Source: Flavobacterium geliluteum | Lineage (GTDB): Bacteria; Bacteroidota; Bacteroidia; Flavobacteriales; Flavobacteriaceae | Assembly (NCBI RefSeq): GCF_017948595.1 | Contig: NZ_JAGFBV010000016.1 | Coordinates: forward strand, 1 to 64,000 | Reading direction: 5' to 3' | DNA length: 64,000 nucleotides | In this document: piece by piece, positions 26,932-36,124 of the stretch | Position numbering within the stretch: position 1 is the first letter of the stretch | How the letters are laid out: every line of letters begins with the position of its first letter | The notes under the pieces: generated by a model | The model's database searches: none | What the model saw: the letters and a program-made list of their open reading frames with translations, nothing else | Told to the model about the DNA's origin: nothing | Translations under genes and position numbers: made by a program

Positions 26932-27609
26932 ATGAAAAATCATGAAGTGGGTAAAATTATAGGGTATTCTTTATTACTTATGGCGATTATTGCTGGTATA
27001 GCTTATGGATATTTGTTTAAAAATATATATGTACCAAGTAATTCCCAAGAAACATTAACTAACTTAAAAAATTTTGAGCAACAATTTAGAATATTTATTT
27101 TTCTATTTATTGTAATTTTAGTTTTGGATATTTTAGTATCAATAGCGCTTTATGATTTTTTTGAAACCACGAGCAAATTCATTACCAAAATTTGCTGTGT
27201 ATTAAGATTGGTTTATTCAAGTTTGTTAGGAATTGCAATATCTTGTTTAATAGTAATGTTACAATTAATAAGATCTCAAAATCAAAATAACGATTATATA
27301 ATGAATTTTTTGAGTGCTTTTTTAGAAATTTGGTCTATTAGCCTGATTGTTTTTGGATTACATCTTTTGTTACTTGGCTATATTATCATTAAATCTAAAA
27401 CAATCCCAAACTATATTGGAATATTTACAATAGTAGCAGCATTTTGTTACATTTTGAATAATGTAATGAATATTTTATTTAAGGATTATTTACTATATAA
27501 AGAAAACGTAGAAATGATTTTGAGTTTGCCAATGGCTTTAGGCGAATTGGTTTTAGCATTTTGGCTTATTTTAAAAAAGCAAACTACTTTGAAACAATCT
27601 TTTTTCTAA
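26932..27609 (+). CDS. DUF4386 family integral membrane protein
   Basis: 225 residues, normal length, with about six transmembrane helices; SLIVFGLHLLLLGYIIIKSKTIPNYIG and LSLPMALGELVLAFWLILKK are DUF4386 hallmarks. Function unknown. It runs convergently into the Crp/Fnr-type regulator gene and the two coding regions overlap by 26 bp at their 3' ends (27584-27609). A decayed duplicate of its second half lies at 20565-20867 and a diverged relative at 5015. Confidence 0.85.
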   Translation: MKNHEVGKIIGYSLLLMAIIAGIAYGYLFKNIYVPSNSQETLTNLKNFEQQFRIFIFLFIVILVLDILVSIALYDFFETTSKFITKICCVLRLVYSSLLGIAISCLIVMLQLIRSQNQNNDYIMNFLSAFLEIWSISLIVFGLHLLLLGYIIIKSKTIPNYIGIFTIVAAFCYILNNVMNILFKDYLLYKENVEMILSLPMALGELVLAFWLILKKQTTLKQSFF

Positions 27610-28219
27610 TCCTGCTCAAAGATTCGGGAGTAACACCAATGTAACTAGCAATTTGATGTAATGGAACCCGCTGTAATATATCAGGTCGAGTAGTAATTAA
27701 ATCTTCATAGCGTTGAGTTGGCGTTGAAGTCATAAAACTTGACAAAAAATCTTGCATCTTACCAAAATCTTGTTCAGTTGCCATTCTCGTTATTTCTTGT
27801 AAGTTTGGAAATTTTTTATAAATTTCTGCTTCTTGAACGGGGTCATAATTTCCAACTATTACAATACTGTCTTCTAAGCATATCAAGCTACTATCAGCCA
27901 AATTCTTATATTGATGACAGGTAAACTTAACAGCTGATTCGTATTCAAAGAAAAAATGTATTGTTTTTTCAACACCATCAACCAGTACAAACTCACGCAG
28001 AGCTCCTTTCAAGATACAATAACAATTATCCCAATTTTCGCCTTCTTTATATAAAAAAGTACCTTTTTTAAACTGTTTTACCTGAATTAAGTCAGCAAGT
28101 GCCTCAATTTCTTCAGATGTTAACATTCCAAAATTACTAATAAAATCTATGACTATTTGTCTGAGTTCTTTTTCAGATAGTTCAGTGTTTTGAAGTGCTA
28201 TGCTCATAAAATTAATCAT
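27584..28219 (-). CDS. Crp/Fnr-family transcriptional regulator
   Basis: 211 residues. The N-terminal two thirds are a cNMP-binding-type beta-roll (IQVKQFKKGTFLYKEGENWDNCYCILKG, KTIHFFFEYESAV). The C-terminal helix-turn-helix is TRPDILQRVPLHQIASYIGV followed by TPESLSRIRKK. The cyclic-nucleotide arginine/serine pocket of E. coli CRP is not obvious, as in most Bacteroidota members. Translation could start at Met1 or at Met5. An inverted repeat at 28279-28296, 60 bp upstream, is a candidate self-operator. It overlaps the DUF4386 gene convergently by 26 bp. Confidence 0.9.
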   Translation of the reverse strand: MINFMSIALQNTELSEKELRQIVIDFISNFGMLTSEEIEALADLIQVKQFKKGTFLYKEGENWDNCYCILKGALREFVLVDGVEKTIHFFFEYESAVKFTCHQYKNLADSSLICLEDSIVIVGNYDPVQEAEIYKKFPNLQEITRMATEQDFGKMQDFLSSFMTSTPTQRYEDLITTRPDILQRVPLHQIASYIGVTPESLSRIRKKIVSK

Positions 28220-28592
28220 TTTTATTAGATTTTCAAAACTAGCAAATTAAAAAATAACCACCTACTAAATAATCATTTTTCTTATCATTTGTTAAGTGGG
28301 TTAAGAAGATTCAATTTTAGTTTTGCATAAAAAATGAATGAAGAATAAAATTGTAAAAAAAGTAACAAAAGTAGTTCCAACACTTTGCTTGACTGTCTTT
28401 ATACCTTCTCATACTATTTATGATGATACTTAAATAGTTAGGAAAGGATCTTATACCTAGATATAGTATGAGTTTAACTAAAAAAATTAAGTCAGCCATA
28501 GAAATTCTGTATTTCAATTAGCCTTCAGAATCTTTATATAAACATAAATACAACCTAAATTTTAAAATATTAATTCAAAAAAAATAAAAAAA
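28220..28592. other. 373-bp divergent intergenic region between the Crp-type and TonB-receptor genes
   Basis: It holds the inverted repeat at 28279-28296, a TAGTTTTG that matches the -7 consensus on the plus strand at 28318-28325, and just after it a 31-codon frame from ATG 28338 (starting MKNKIVKKVTKVV) of unknown meaning. Whether the small frame is translated cannot be judged. Confidence 0.4.
28279..28296. promoter_or_regulatory. Candidate operator of the Crp/Fnr-type regulator
   Basis: TTCTTATCATTTGTTAAG has half-sites CTTATC and GTTAAG (5 of 6 symmetric) with a 4-base spacer, and differs from 3614-3631 by one base. Position upstream of the regulator gene suggests autoregulation. Confidence 0.45.
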
Positions 28593-30962
28593 ATGAAAAA
28601 AATATTGTTGCTACTATTTGCTTTTTTTGTCGCTAATAGTATAAAAGCTCAAGAAAAATTCACTATTAATGGTACATTAAAGGATGCAAAAACGACCGAA
28701 ACATTGTTTGGAGCCAACGTATATATTGTTGAATTGAAAGTCGGAACCAATACGAATGAATATGGTTTTTATTCATTAACAATTCCAAAAGGAGAGTATA
28801 CCTTAAAAATTAGTTATTTAGGTTTTGAAACCCTCGAAGAGAAGATTTTAGTAACTCAAAATGTAAAAAAAGATTTTGCGCTAACCGAAAACAACCAAAC
28901 ACTAGAGGAAGTCAAAGTTGACAGCTATAAAAAACGCTCCGAAATCAAAAACTCCGAAATGAGTGTTAATAAACTATCAATTCAAACCATAAAAAAAATG
29001 CCCGCTGTATTAGGTGAAGTAGATATCATAAAATCAATACTTCAACTTCCAGGGGTTACCAATGCAGGCGAAGGCCAATCTGGATTTAATGTTCGTGGTG
29101 GTAGTGCTGATCAGAATTTGATACTACTTGACGAAGCGACTATTTACAATTCATCACACCTATTTGGATTTTTCTCTGTTTTTAATTCCGATGCGATTAA
29201 GGATCTAAAACTATATAAAGGCGGTATCCCAGCAAGATTTGGTGGACGATTATCTTCCGTTTTAGATATTTATCAAAAAGAAGGTAACAAAGAAGAGTAT
29301 AAATATACTGGTGGCATTGGTTTAATTTCTAGTAGATTAATGGCAGAAGGTCCAATTTCTGGCGGAAAAGGCTCATTTTTAGTTGCCGGTCGTGGCACCT
29401 ATGGTCATTTGTTTTTAAAATTAGCCGATAACAAGAATTCAGCTTATTTCTACGATTTGAACACTAAATTAAACTATAAGCTAAACGATAAAAATACCTT
29501 ATTTCTTTCTGGCTATTTTGGTCGTGATCAATTTGATTTGAGTGGTGGCTTTATAAATACCTATGGAAATTCATTTGTAAATCTACGTTGGAATCATTTG
29601 TTTTCAGATAAATTGTTTTCTAATCTATCAGTAATCTATAGTAACTATTATTACGGCTTAAACCTTGATTTTTTTAAGTTTGACTGGCAAAGTGATATCA
29701 AAAATTTCAATCTAAAATATGACTTTAAACACTATTTAGGTAATGCCTTAAAGCTTACTTATGGTGTAAATGCACAATACTATGAATTCAATCCTGGCAC
29801 AATTGTACCAACAAGTTCAAATTCGGGGATTATAGCAAGACAATTAGACAGAAAATTCGCTATTGAAAACGCTGCCTATTTTGATGTGGATCAAAAACTT
29901 TCAGATCGGTTTTCAATAAACTATGGATTGCGTTTTAGCAATTTTACTAGACTTGGTGAACAAGTAGTAAATATTTATACCAACAATCAAGCAGTTGTTT
30001 TCAACAACGATGCAAAAATATATGAAAAGGCCACACCAATTGGTACTAAGTTCTATGGTAAGAATAAAACTATTACAAACTTTAATAATCTTGAACCGCG
30101 ATTAGCATTAGCTTTTGCATTTGATGATAATCAATCATTTAAAGCAAGTTACAATAGAATGTCACAATATTTACACCTAATTTCAAATACAAGTTCCCCT
30201 ACACCTTTGGATATTTGGACACCTAGCGATAATTTTTTTAAACCTCAAATTTTAGATCAATTTGCAATTGGCTATTTTAAAAATTTTAGTGATGATAAAT
30301 ATTCGATTGAAATAGAATCATTTTATAAGAAAATGAAAAATCGAGTAGATTATATTGATGGTGCTGAACTAATTGCGAACAACGACCTTGAACAAATCAT
30401 ATTGAATGGAATCGGTCGTTCTTATGGATTAGAATTCTTTTTAAGAAAAAACACAGGAAAATTACAGGGTTGGGTTTCCTATACTATTTCAAGAGCAGAA
30501 CAACAAACTCCGGGAAGAAATGCAAACGAGACTGGAATTAATGATGGAAAATGGTATAAATCAGGATTTGATAAACTACACAATTTATCCGTAACATCAA
30601 CTTATAAAAAGAATGAGAGATGGAGTTATGGAGCTATTTTCACACTTCAATCTGGTCAGCCAAGCACCTTTCCAGATGGGAAATTTGACTACCAAGGCAT
30701 TAGTGTTCCTAATTTCGGGTTACGAAACGAAAATAGCCTACCAGCTTTTCATCATCTAGATGTTTCGGCAACTTATGTTCCAAAACCAAACAAACAAAAA
30801 GGTTGGCAAGGCGAATGGGTTTTTAGTTTATACAACCTATATAATCGTCAAAATGCGGCATCCATAAACTTCAGACAAAATGCTGATACAGCCGCAAGCG
30901 AAGCTGTTCAATTCTCAATATTTGGCGTTATGCCAGGAATTACTTATAACTTTAAATTCTAA
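28593..30962 (+). CDS. TonB-dependent receptor with carboxypeptidase-like N-terminal domain
   Basis: 789 residues. Signal peptide ends SIKAQ. A CarboxypepD_reg-like domain (FTINGTLKDAKTTETLFGAN to residue 95) precedes the plug (LGEVDIIKSILQLPGVTNAG, GFNVRGGSADQNLILLDEA, YKGGIPARFGGRLSSVLDIY) and a beta-barrel ending GVMPGITYNFKF. This is the subtype usually paired with a DUF4249 lipoprotein, which indeed follows 5 bp downstream. The pair likely imports one substrate, possibly iron-related or a small organic compound; identity cannot be read. Confidence 0.93.
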   Translation: MKKILLLLFAFFVANSIKAQEKFTINGTLKDAKTTETLFGANVYIVELKVGTNTNEYGFYSLTIPKGEYTLKISYLGFETLEEKILVTQNVKKDFALTENNQTLEEVKVDSYKKRSEIKNSEMSVNKLSIQTIKKMPAVLGEVDIIKSILQLPGVTNAGEGQSGFNVRGGSADQNLILLDEATIYNSSHLFGFFSVFNSDAIKDLKLYKGGIPARFGGRLSSVLDIYQKEGNKEEYKYTGGIGLISSRLMAEGPISGGKGSFLVAGRGTYGHLFLKLADNKNSAYFYDLNTKLNYKLNDKNTLFLSGYFGRDQFDLSGGFINTYGNSFVNLRWNHLFSDKLFSNLSVIYSNYYYGLNLDFFKFDWQSDIKNFNLKYDFKHYLGNALKLTYGVNAQYYEFNPGTIVPTSSNSGIIARQLDRKFAIENAAYFDVDQKLSDRFSINYGLRFSNFTRLGEQVVNIYTNNQAVVFNNDAKIYEKATPIGTKFYGKNKTITNFNNLEPRLALAFAFDDNQSFKASYNRMSQYLHLISNTSSPTPLDIWTPSDNFFKPQILDQFAIGYFKNFSDDKYSIEIESFYKKMKNRVDYIDGAELIANNDLEQIILNGIGRSYGLEFFLRKNTGKLQGWVSYTISRAEQQTPGRNANETGINDGKWYKSGFDKLHNLSVTSTYKKNERWSYGAIFTLQSGQPSTFPDGKFDYQGISVPNFGLRNENSLPAFHHLDVSATYVPKPNKQKGWQGEWVFSLYNLYNRQNAASINFRQNADTAASEAVQFSIFGVMPGITYNFKF

Positions 30963-30967
30963 AAAAA

Positions 30968-31789
30968 ATGAAAAAATTATTTTTATTACTTACCGTTCTT
31001 TTATTGATAAGTTGTGAAGAAACAATAACACCCGATTTAAAAACAGCTGCGCCAAAACTAGTAATTGATGCTGCAATAGACTGGGAAAAAGGCACAGCGG
31101 GAAACATTCAAACTATTAGACTTACAAAGACTACAGGCTATTATCAAACGGAGGTTCCAAAAGTTTCTGGAGCTACTGTTATTGTAACTAATAGTGCCAA
31201 TACGGTATTTAATTTTGTTGAAGTGAATACTGGCACTCCAACTGGACAATATGTGTGTAATAATTTTGTTCCGGTTATTGGCGAAACCTACAAATTGACG
31301 GTTACCTACAATGGGCAAACGTACACGGCAGAGGAAAAATTGAAGCAAACACCGGAAATTAGTAATGACGTTGAACAAATAAAAATTGGATTAAACAACG
31401 ATCAAATTGGAATAAGAATTAAATGTACAGATATTGCCAATCAAAAAGATTTTTACATAGTAAAGGTGCAAAGTCCTGCAAACGCTTTTCCAGAGTTTGA
31501 TTATCAACCCGATACATTTTCAGAAGGAAACTTGCTTTATTTTATTTATTCGCACGAAAAATTAAAAAAAGATATGCAGATCAATTTTAAACTATATGGG
31601 GTATCTGAAAGGTATTATACTTATATGAAAATCTTGATTGGCAATGCAAGTGGTGGAGCAAATGGGCCTTTTCAGGTACCACCAACAAAAGTAAGAGGCA
31701 ACATAAAAAATCAAAATGATGAACAAGACGCTCCAATTGGTTTTTTCAGTTTATCCGAAAGCAGTAAGCTATCGTACACTGTAAAATAA
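30968..31789 (+). CDS. DUF4249 family lipoprotein, partner of the upstream TonB receptor
   Basis: 273 residues. Lipoprotein signal LLLISC (Cys16) is followed by EETITPDL and KLVIDAAIDWEKG, the classic start of DUF4249 proteins, then LTKTTGYY, VSGATVIVTNS and GETYKLTVTYNGQTYTAEE. The family is found next to TonB receptors of this subtype and probably forms a surface lid or binding lipoprotein. Translation follows the receptor with a 5-bp gap. A strong terminator closes the operon at 31851. Confidence 0.9.
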   Translation: MKKLFLLLTVLLLISCEETITPDLKTAAPKLVIDAAIDWEKGTAGNIQTIRLTKTTGYYQTEVPKVSGATVIVTNSANTVFNFVEVNTGTPTGQYVCNNFVPVIGETYKLTVTYNGQTYTAEEKLKQTPEISNDVEQIKIGLNNDQIGIRIKCTDIANQKDFYIVKVQSPANAFPEFDYQPDTFSEGNLLYFIYSHEKLKKDMQINFKLYGVSERYYTYMKILIGNASGGANGPFQVPPTKVRGNIKNQNDEQDAPIGFFSLSESSKLSYTVK

Positions 31790-31850
31790 GTCATAGTGGG
31801 ATTACTAAGATGTAAACAAAAAATCATCTTTAATGATCAGTATTTTCACC

Positions 31851-31882
31851 AAAATAGGATAGGTCGAAACCTGTCCTATTTT
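31851..31882 (+). terminator. Intrinsic terminator of the receptor-DUF4249 operon
   Basis: AAAATAGGATAGGT and ACCTGTCCTATTTT pair over 14 positions with one T-G wobble and a CGAA tetraloop. The flanking A and T runs let it work on both strands. Confidence 0.88.
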
Positions 31883-32304
31883 ATACACTTTTCATTAACT
31901 ATTCTTATCTTAAAACTATCGTAAATCAATTTTGCTACCAGTCCCTTGACCGATAATAGAAAATGAGCCAATAAAAACAATAGATAATTGCAATATTAAA
32001 ATAAATAATAATTTTTATATCTAAAAGGCGTATGTGTTTGAGAATGTTTACAAAAGTATAAATGCTTTAAGGACAATATTTTGGGATAATATATGTAAAG
32101 GTTTTTAGTGACTATATATTAGTTATATATAACCCAAACGGGCTGGCCAAACTATATCAAGACAAAATAAAATATGGGCGAAAAATATTTAATGCCGACA
32201 CAGGAAGCAGGGAGAAAATTTGTTATGCGACAAATACAAGCAATAGCCTGCTGAAGCCTAAGAGCCACTATGAGTGCAATATTTGTTGTAATTTAACAAA
32301 CACT
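31883..32304. other. 422-bp non-coding stretch before a GNAT gene
   Basis: I see no gene remnant. The segment 32120-32300 is noticeably less AT-rich than its surroundings (CAAACGGGCTGGCC, ACACAGGAAGCAGGG, AGCCTGCTGAAGCC), which suggests an imported or structured leader, but no known RNA family or recombination site could be matched. Confidence 0.3.
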
Positions 32305-32856
32305 ATGCTGAAATTTAAACCAAAAATAATAGAACTAAAAAATCTAAAACTTGTGACAATTAGACAAGCTGAAATTGACGATGCCGAACAATTGCTAAAT
32401 TGTATAAAAAATTATATCCCACAAAGTGAGTATGTTCCAAAACTTGAACAGGAAATCAACCTATCAATTGAACAAAAAAAGGAATGGATAAACGCTTTTT
32501 TGATAAGCAATAATTCTTTGCTTTTAGTTGCTGAATATGACAGTGAAATAATTGGCAATATTGACTTAAATGGAAGTCGAAGAAAAATCATGGAACATAC
32601 AGCAGTTATCGGAATGGGAATGCTTAAGGAGTGGAGAAACGCTGGACTTGGTGTTGGATTATTACATTCGACAATTGAATGGGCAAAACGAAATCCCGTA
32701 TTAGAGTTAGTTTGGTTACAAGTCTATAAAGAAAATGAACTAGGACTAAACTTATACAGAAAAATGGGATTTGAAGAATGTGGTATAATTAAAGATTTTT
32801 TCAAGCGAGATAGTAAATATTTTGACAATTTGACAATGATAATTAGCGTAAAATAA
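32305..32856 (+). CDS. GNAT family N-acetyltransferase
   Basis: 183 residues. The GNAT core is visible: TIRQAEIDDAEQLL at the start, LLLVAEYDSEIIGNIDL, the acetyl-CoA loop VIGMGMLKEWRNAGLGVGLL (R-x-x-G-x-G), and LNLYRKMGFEECG near the end. Such enzymes acetylate amines of small molecules or protein N-termini; the RimJ/RimL-like layout does not identify the substrate. Monocistronic, following the unusual leader at 31883-32304. Confidence 0.85.
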   Translation: MLKFKPKIIELKNLKLVTIRQAEIDDAEQLLNCIKNYIPQSEYVPKLEQEINLSIEQKKEWINAFLISNNSLLLVAEYDSEIIGNIDLNGSRRKIMEHTAVIGMGMLKEWRNAGLGVGLLHSTIEWAKRNPVLELVWLQVYKENELGLNLYRKMGFEECGIIKDFFKRDSKYFDNLTMIISVK

Positions 32857-32968
32857 AAGATGCAACAATTAATAGGTCAAGAGATATAAACTGCCGATGC
32901 ATAAGGAATCTTATTACGAATAATGGATACATCTACTAAACTTTTTCATATATAAAACATCAAAAAAA

Positions 32969-33343
32969 ATGAATCTAAATCAAGTAACGGTCAGTGTCAA
33001 GGATATTGAAAGATCAATTGTCTTCTATCAAATGTTAGGATTAATATTGATTGTAAAATCAGCTCATTATGCTCGTTTTGAATGCCCAGAAGGCGATGCT
33101 ACATTTTCAATAAGTTTATCAGAAAATGAATTTACTAACTATGGAACAACCATATATTTTGAAAGCAACGATTTAACTCAAAAGGTAAATGAATTGATCG
33201 AAAAAGGTATTCAATTTGAACAGCTTCCTACAGATCAAAGATACTTGTGGAAAGAAGCAATTTTGAGAGATCCAGATAGTAATAAAATCAAATTATTTTA
33301 TGCAGGAGATAACAGAAAAAATCCACCATGGAGGATTACTTAA
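32969..33343 (+). CDS. VOC superfamily (glyoxalase-like) protein
   Basis: 124 residues forming two beta-alpha-beta-beta-beta units: VSVKDIERSIVFYQMLGL and LRDPDSNKIKLFYAG are the VOC start and end motifs, with DLTQKVNELIEKGIQFEQLP between. Candidate metal ligands include the Glu in the FECPEGD stretch. The family includes glyoxalases, dioxygenases and resistance proteins; no subtype can be assigned. The next gene starts 4 bp after its stop. Confidence 0.8.
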   Translation: MNLNQVTVSVKDIERSIVFYQMLGLILIVKSAHYARFECPEGDATFSISLSENEFTNYGTTIYFESNDLTQKVNELIEKGIQFEQLPTDQRYLWKEAILRDPDSNKIKLFYAGDNRKNPPWRIT

Positions 33344-33347
33344 TGAA

Positions 33348-33794
33348 ATGGAAAAAATAAAATTGACTTTCAAAAAGGCAACAGAGTTAGATATCAATTA
33401 TCTACTTTGTCTAAGAGAAGAGACTATGACTGAGCATCTCATAAATGCTGGGATGGAAGTATCGAAAGAAAGTAATATTAATAGAATAATGCATCTTTTC
33501 AATCAAGCTAAAATTATTTTCTATAATGACGAAAAAGTCGGTTTTCTCAAAGTCATAGAAAACACCGAAAAAATAGAAATAATCCAAATTCAAATCGATC
33601 CAAAACATCAAAGAAAAGGAATTGGTCAGAAAATTTTAAGTTCAATTTTTGAAAAAGCATTCTGTAAAAACTTGAAAGTTACTCTTAGTGTTTTAAAAGG
33701 GAATAGAGCAATACAACTTTATTTAAAAAATGGATTTAAAATAACCGCTGAAAACACCAACTCATTCATTATGACTGCCCAAAAACCTCAATAA
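33348..33794 (+). CDS. GNAT family N-acetyltransferase
   Basis: 148 residues from ATG 33348, chosen over a start at 33300 that would overlap the VOC gene by 44 bp and add a non-homologous stretch. The acetyl-CoA loop is IDPKHQRKGIGQKIL and the ending LYLKNGFKITAENTNSF is typical. It is probably co-transcribed with the VOC gene. Substrate unknown. Confidence 0.85.
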   Translation: MEKIKLTFKKATELDINYLLCLREETMTEHLINAGMEVSKESNINRIMHLFNQAKIIFYNDEKVGFLKVIENTEKIEIIQIQIDPKHQRKGIGQKILSSIFEKAFCKNLKVTLSVLKGNRAIQLYLKNGFKITAENTNSFIMTAQKPQ

Positions 33795-33987
33795 TACGAA
33801 AGACTTGTCTCTACAAGCATAATGTGTCCTAAATTTGAATTTAACCAATCTCTAAATAGAAAATGAAAAGTATTTCATTCTAAATAGTTATAACTTTTAT
33901 AAAATTAAAAGGAATAAAATCAATTTTTTCTAAAGCACCTATTAATTACTTAAAATTTAGAAAAAGCGACCTAAAGACTCATAATAA

Positions 33988-34155
33988 AAACATCTATTAA
34001 ATCAAGAATTCAAGAAATTAAATATCGAAGAAACAATATTAACGGAACTAATTCCAGAAAATGTTATAAAGGAACAAAAAATCATTTTGTATTGTCCAGG
34101 CGGTGCTTTTGTATACGGACCAACTGATATTAAATCAAAAAAATCATTAGAATGA
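33988..34155 (+). pseudogene. Fragment of an alpha/beta hydrolase (HGG-type) gene
   Basis: In the 614-bp gap after the GNAT gene an open stretch reads KHLLNQEFKKLNIEETILTE and then QKIILYCPGGAFVYGPTDIK, ending in a stop at 34153. YCPGGAFVYG corresponds to the oxyanion HGGG-F motif of hormone-sensitive-lipase-type hydrolases. There is no start codon and the catalytic half is absent. The rest of 33795-34408 shows nothing recognisable. Confidence 0.6.
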
Positions 34156-34408
34156 TTTCTTACCAAAAGTCAAGAGCTGTAAAGTAATGTAAAATTAAAT
34201 TTGCTTAAAGATACAGAAATCAATCATTTGTTTTTGTTTACGCATTTTACTGAGACTAGATAATGTTACTATCTAATAGTATAAATTTTACCAATTATAG
34301 GTTTAAATAAGACTAAACAAAGCGTAAAAAATAGTTTAACCGTGATTAGTTTTCATCTTCAAATCATTGTTATTAAATCATATAAAAAACAACACATAGA
34401 ATTCATTC

Positions 34409-34903
34409 ATGAAAAAAATCGTAGTAACATTATCAATTTTCTTAGTTTCATTTTCATATGCACAGTCGCCATTAGAAAAGGGAAAGACTCAACTTAACGC
34501 TGGGTTTGGTACTTCTTCTTGGGGAAGTCCTGTCTATTTTAGTGCCGACTATGGTCTATCCGAAGTAATAACCATTGGAGCAGAAGCGTCTTATCAATCC
34601 TATAAAATATATGGGATAAAAAGTACAATAATTGGTTTTCAAGGTAATGCAAATTATCATTTTAATGAAATTTTGAAAGTTTCAAAAGAATGGGACTTTT
34701 ATGCAGGAGTCAATCTAAATTATTACTGTTGGATTGTAGATGACAAAAAGAATAACGATTTGCTAGTTGTTGATGAACCCTTTGGAGTTGGAGCTCAAAT
34801 TGGGGCAAGATATTATTTCAATAAAAATTTCGCAATCAATATCGAATGTGTTACGGGAAGTGTTAATAGTGTAGGTAAAATTGGTATTACCTACAAATTA
34901 TAA
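34409..34903 (+). CDS. Small outer-membrane beta-barrel protein
   Basis: 164 residues. Signal peptide ends VSFSYAQ. The mature part is an eight-strand-like OmpA/OmpW type barrel: KTQLNAGFGTSSWGSPVYFS, TIGAEASYQSYK, WDFYAGVNLNYYCW, VGAQIGARYYFNKNFAINIE, and the closing strand KIGITYKL ends at the C terminus. Function unknown. Confidence 0.7.
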   Translation: MKKIVVTLSIFLVSFSYAQSPLEKGKTQLNAGFGTSSWGSPVYFSADYGLSEVITIGAEASYQSYKIYGIKSTIIGFQGNANYHFNEILKVSKEWDFYAGVNLNYYCWIVDDKKNNDLLVVDEPFGVGAQIGARYYFNKNFAINIECVTGSVNSVGKIGITYKL

Positions 34904-35020
34904 AATAAAAATTAGTTCCCGCTTAACTTTTTAGAAGTTCTTTTTATTAAGAAATCAGATAACAGAATAAGCAAATATTTAACAATTTACAATAATACTT
35001 AAAATCAAATAACAAAAAAA

Positions 35021-35515
35021 ATGAAAAATTCAATCTTTAAATCGGCATTACTTTTATTCGCAATTGCAACAATCACATCATGTAGTAACAATGATGACAA
35101 CAATGGTACAGATGCACCAAATCCAGGAACCAACCTAGGAACATTTGCAGGAAATATTCAAGTTGCAAATGATCCTTTTACTAGCTTAGGGTACATTTAC
35201 AATGCAAAAGTAACTGTAAGTAGAAGTGGAACAAATGCAACAATCAAAGTTACTGGCAACGAAGGGTTCGATAGAGAATATAAAGGAGAAGTAACCAGTA
35301 GTAGTGGCACAATGACATTCATTCAAATACAGAAGCAAATTAAGCCAGTTGAGAAAATTGCTGGCACTGATATGTTGATTAATGGCAACGATTTGACTAT
35401 TGATATTAGTTTAGCAAGTGATAATATTACTGTAAAACCTTCCCCAACAAGTTCCTCTACAATTAATATTATTGGTAAAATTCGTATGATTGGTACTGGG
35501 ATGATAAAACAATAA
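35021..35515 (+). CDS. Lipoprotein of unknown function
   Basis: 164 residues with lipoprotein signal ATITSC (Cys21) followed by a polar Asn/Asp linker (SNNDDNNGTDAPN). The mature domain (residues 40-160) is beta-rich (GTFAGNIQVANDPF, AKVTVSRSGTNATIKVTG, DLTIDISLASDNITV). No family recognised. The neighbouring outer-membrane gene at 34409 is 117 bp upstream. Confidence 0.65.
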   Translation: MKNSIFKSALLLFAIATITSCSNNDDNNGTDAPNPGTNLGTFAGNIQVANDPFTSLGYIYNAKVTVSRSGTNATIKVTGNEGFDREYKGEVTSSSGTMTFIQIQKQIKPVEKIAGTDMLINGNDLTIDISLASDNITVKPSPTSSSTINIIGKIRMIGTGMIKQ

Positions 35516-35582
35516 ATTAGTAATAAAAATATTCAATTAAACTAAAATTGAATAACTAGATTATCTGCTTGAGAGTAAAGAT

Positions 35583-35995
35583 TAACTGGCTCATTTTGAC
35601 TCAAAAAAAGAATATAACTGATTTCAAAAATCATAGTACAACATAATGGCAATAGCTAAGTATTGTGTGGAGCTGAAAGTGGCTATTTCTTAAATGATGT
35701 TTCATCAAACGTGAGTATTTATAAACAAGCAGAATCAGACTTTACAGTAAAAGTAACCCAAAGGAAAGATGCAGCTTTAGTTTTTGATTTGGTAAAAATT
35801 TGAAATTAAAAAAGACAAAATAAGATTTATCACCACAATGGCAAAAGCTACTGTTGCATCAACTTCTTTCTATGAAATTACTTATGATATAAAAAGATAA
35901 AAGAAGGATAAGACTATTTAATTGTAAAAGATTTGGAAATCGGACAATATTACTTTGGTGTAAAAGATTTTATGTATGCCTTTAGTATTGAGTAA
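35583..35995 (+). pseudogene. Decayed paralogue of the secreted protein at 3786-4283
   Basis: Translating across frames gives AHFDSK, then YNIMA, GAESGYFLNDVSS, VFDLVK, KFEIKKDKIRFITTMAKAT, STSFYEITYDIK and DYLIVKDLEIGQYYFGVKDF followed by MYAFSIE. These match in order the blocks of the intact gene. At least three frameshifts and three in-frame stops separate the blocks, and no start codon or signal peptide remains. It stops at TAA 35993-35995 at the residue equivalent to the intact gene. Confidence 0.88.
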
Positions 35996-36124
35996 ATAGA
36001 AAAGACAATGTACTCAAAAGTGGTTTGGGTTTACTTTAATAAACAATAGCTACTTAATGAAATTTAAAAATAAATACTACTATTTAAAAACAAGAAAAGT
36101 TTTAAAGTTAAGCGCACAAAAAGA

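Noticed and set aside
28317..28517. 66-codon minus-strand open frame between the Crp-type and receptor genes
   Set aside because: No homology, no start context, and it covers the presumed promoter region.
33300..33347. Upstream start of the second GNAT gene
   Set aside because: It would overlap the VOC gene by 44 bp and add residues unlike the family; ATG 33348 is better.
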